Below are positions 63,146 to 64,000 of a stretch of DNA of 64,000 nucleotides, one piece after another (within the stretch, counting starts at the first letter, position 1; every line of letters begins with the position of its first letter). The notes beneath the pieces are model-generated. The model was given only the letters and a program-made list of their open reading frames with translations. It made no database searches and had not been told where the DNA came from. The translations under genes were made by a program, and so were the position numbers. Origin of the DNA: Candidula unifasciata. Its lineage: Eukaryota; Mollusca; Gastropoda; Stylommatophora; Geomitridae. The stretch lies in NCBI GenBank assembly GCA_905116865.2, contig CAJHNH020006201.1, positions 1-64,000 on the forward strand. Direction: 5' to 3'.

Positions 63146-63360
63146 TCTTTCCTGTCAATTTCACCATTCTGGACCACAGCAGCGCGCGGCCGGGTACAGC
63201 TAGTACGATAATAAGAAGATGATTGTGGTGGTGATGATCATGATCATGATGATGGCGATATAAACAAAAGACCAAGGTTAACAATCGCTCAGTACAATTA
63301 TCAAAAGTGACCTTCACATTTTCTGTTAGTTTGACAGCAGATCTTAATGGCAGTAGCCAT

Positions 63361-63400
63361 CCCCTTGATGGGGGGGGGGGTGGGGGGGGGGGGGGTTTAC
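63361..63400. repeat. Poly-G tract
   Basis: (G)n with single T interruptions at 63369-63397, followed later by a T run at 63540-63559. Confidence 0.95.
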
Positions 63401-63585
63401 AAAAATCCTTTTATGGAACTGTAGGCTTTACTGTTCTAGCGACACAACGTTTGGATAATGTGCACATGTGCATATGTTTGAGATCAGAAGCTGCACTTAA
63501 GTTGGAGGTAGCACTGTCACAAATGCAGTGCTGACGCGGTTTTTTTTTTTTTTTTTTTTATATTTATCTTTTTACTAATTAAACA

Positions 63586-63690
63586 AGAAGAATGAGTTAC
63601 GGAGGAAGAAGATGAGGGTGATGATGAGGAAAAAGAAGAAGAAAAAGAAGAAGAAGAAGAAAAGGGAGGAGGAGGAGGAAGAACCTCCCT
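63586..63690. repeat. GAA/GGA-rich low-complexity tract
   Basis: AAGAAGAAGAAG and GGAGGAGGAGGA blocks. Possibly a tail-derived expansion. Confidence 0.85.
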
Positions 63691-63704
63691 CTGTCTTCAC
63701 AGAA

Positions 63705-63885
63705 CGGCTAGCTGCTTGCAAAGAGCGTCACATAAAGCACAAACTTTTTAGCTCTCGCGACGATTCCCGGAGATCTCTTTAACAAATGAGCAAATGAAAC
63801 TAACGACACCTTCGGGTAAACGAACCCACAAACTCCAGAGCGTGAGGCAAACGCGTGACCACTTTGCCCCCCCCACCCCCCGCCT
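63705..63885 (-). repeat. SINE family H, tRNA-like head
   Basis: Minus strand: GTGGTCACGCGTTTGCCTCA (box A-like), GTGGGTTCGTTTACCC (box B), then CGTCGCGAGAGCTAAAAAGT and TGTGCTTTATGTGACGCTCT. Shares its body with 42785-42965. Confidence 0.75.
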
Positions 63886-64000
63886 GTTCCTCCACCAGTT
63901 TTTCCAGAAACAGAGATAGACGGAGACAATACGAGCACATTTTTTTACAGCGAATTGTCATGGCATGGATGGAATCAGCACATGAACTGATTTATGCTGT

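Larger units (their letters stand above)
61140..63204 (+). mobile_element. Candidate non-autonomous Helitron-like element
   Basis: The left end reads TCTTCTTATATTTATAAAAG followed by GAAACTACTGAACCGATTGC and TTTCAAATTTGCACACAACA, the arrangement I associate with animal Helitron 5' ends that begin TC. The right end is GC-rich (GCGCGCGGCCGGGTACAG) and closes with CTAGT at 63200-63204, as Helitrons end in CTRRT. There is no Rep/helicase frame. The interior holds two tRNA-Asp-like modules and a tandem array. The base after CTAGT is A, not the usual T, and the 3' hairpin is imperfect, so boundaries are tentative. Confidence 0.55.

Overview
The window is animal nuclear DNA, most likely from a mollusc and probably a gastropod. 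This rests on one split vertebrate-like metabolic gene, a heavy load of non-LTR retrotransposon ends and tRNA-derived SINEs, hAT and Helitron-like DNA elements, many micro- and minisatellites, and no bacterial operon structure. The taxonomic guess is inference from repeat style; no marker gene fixes it.

Only one conventional protein-coding gene is supported: a complete tyrosine aminotransferase (TAT) gene on the + strand, 11 coding exons from 44039 to 56372. All ten introns have GT...AG ends and compatible phases. The spliced product is 446 residues, with the PLP lysine at K251 and the other class I aminotransferase residues in place. Its introns are filled with old transposon fragments, often nested.

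Layout. 1-13.2 kb: SINE/LINE fragments and five tandem arrays (46-, 37-, 28-, 45- and 18-bp units). 13.2-17.1 kb: a long TGTC microsatellite, degenerate minisatellites, and an RNase H-type LINE inserted in one of them. 17.5-34.7 kb: dense, nested LINE and SINE remnants, two hAT-type inverted-repeat elements and a second TGTC tract. 34.7-44 kb: microsatellites, a third hAT-like element, SINEs, some unassigned DNA, and the presumed upstream region of TAT. 44-56.4 kb: TAT. 56.4-61.1 kb: 3' flank, LINE ends and a long (TA)n tract. 61.14-63.2 kb: a candidate non-autonomous Helitron with two tRNA-Asp-like modules and an A-B-A-B tandem array. 63.2-64 kb: simple repeats and a SINE.

The repeats form recurring families, named here for convenience. 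Family A (~200 bp, stem-loop head, tetranucleotide tail, 11-14 bp target duplications) has eleven copies. Family B (~300 bp, GAA tail) has over a dozen. C, D1, D2, E, F, H and K are SINE-like families, most with tRNA-like heads. LINE families P to V are recognised from reverse-transcriptase, RNase H or zinc-finger-like 3' ends; all copies seen are 5'-truncated and broken. Most long open frames in the window are by-products of tandem repeats whose unit is a multiple of three, not genes.
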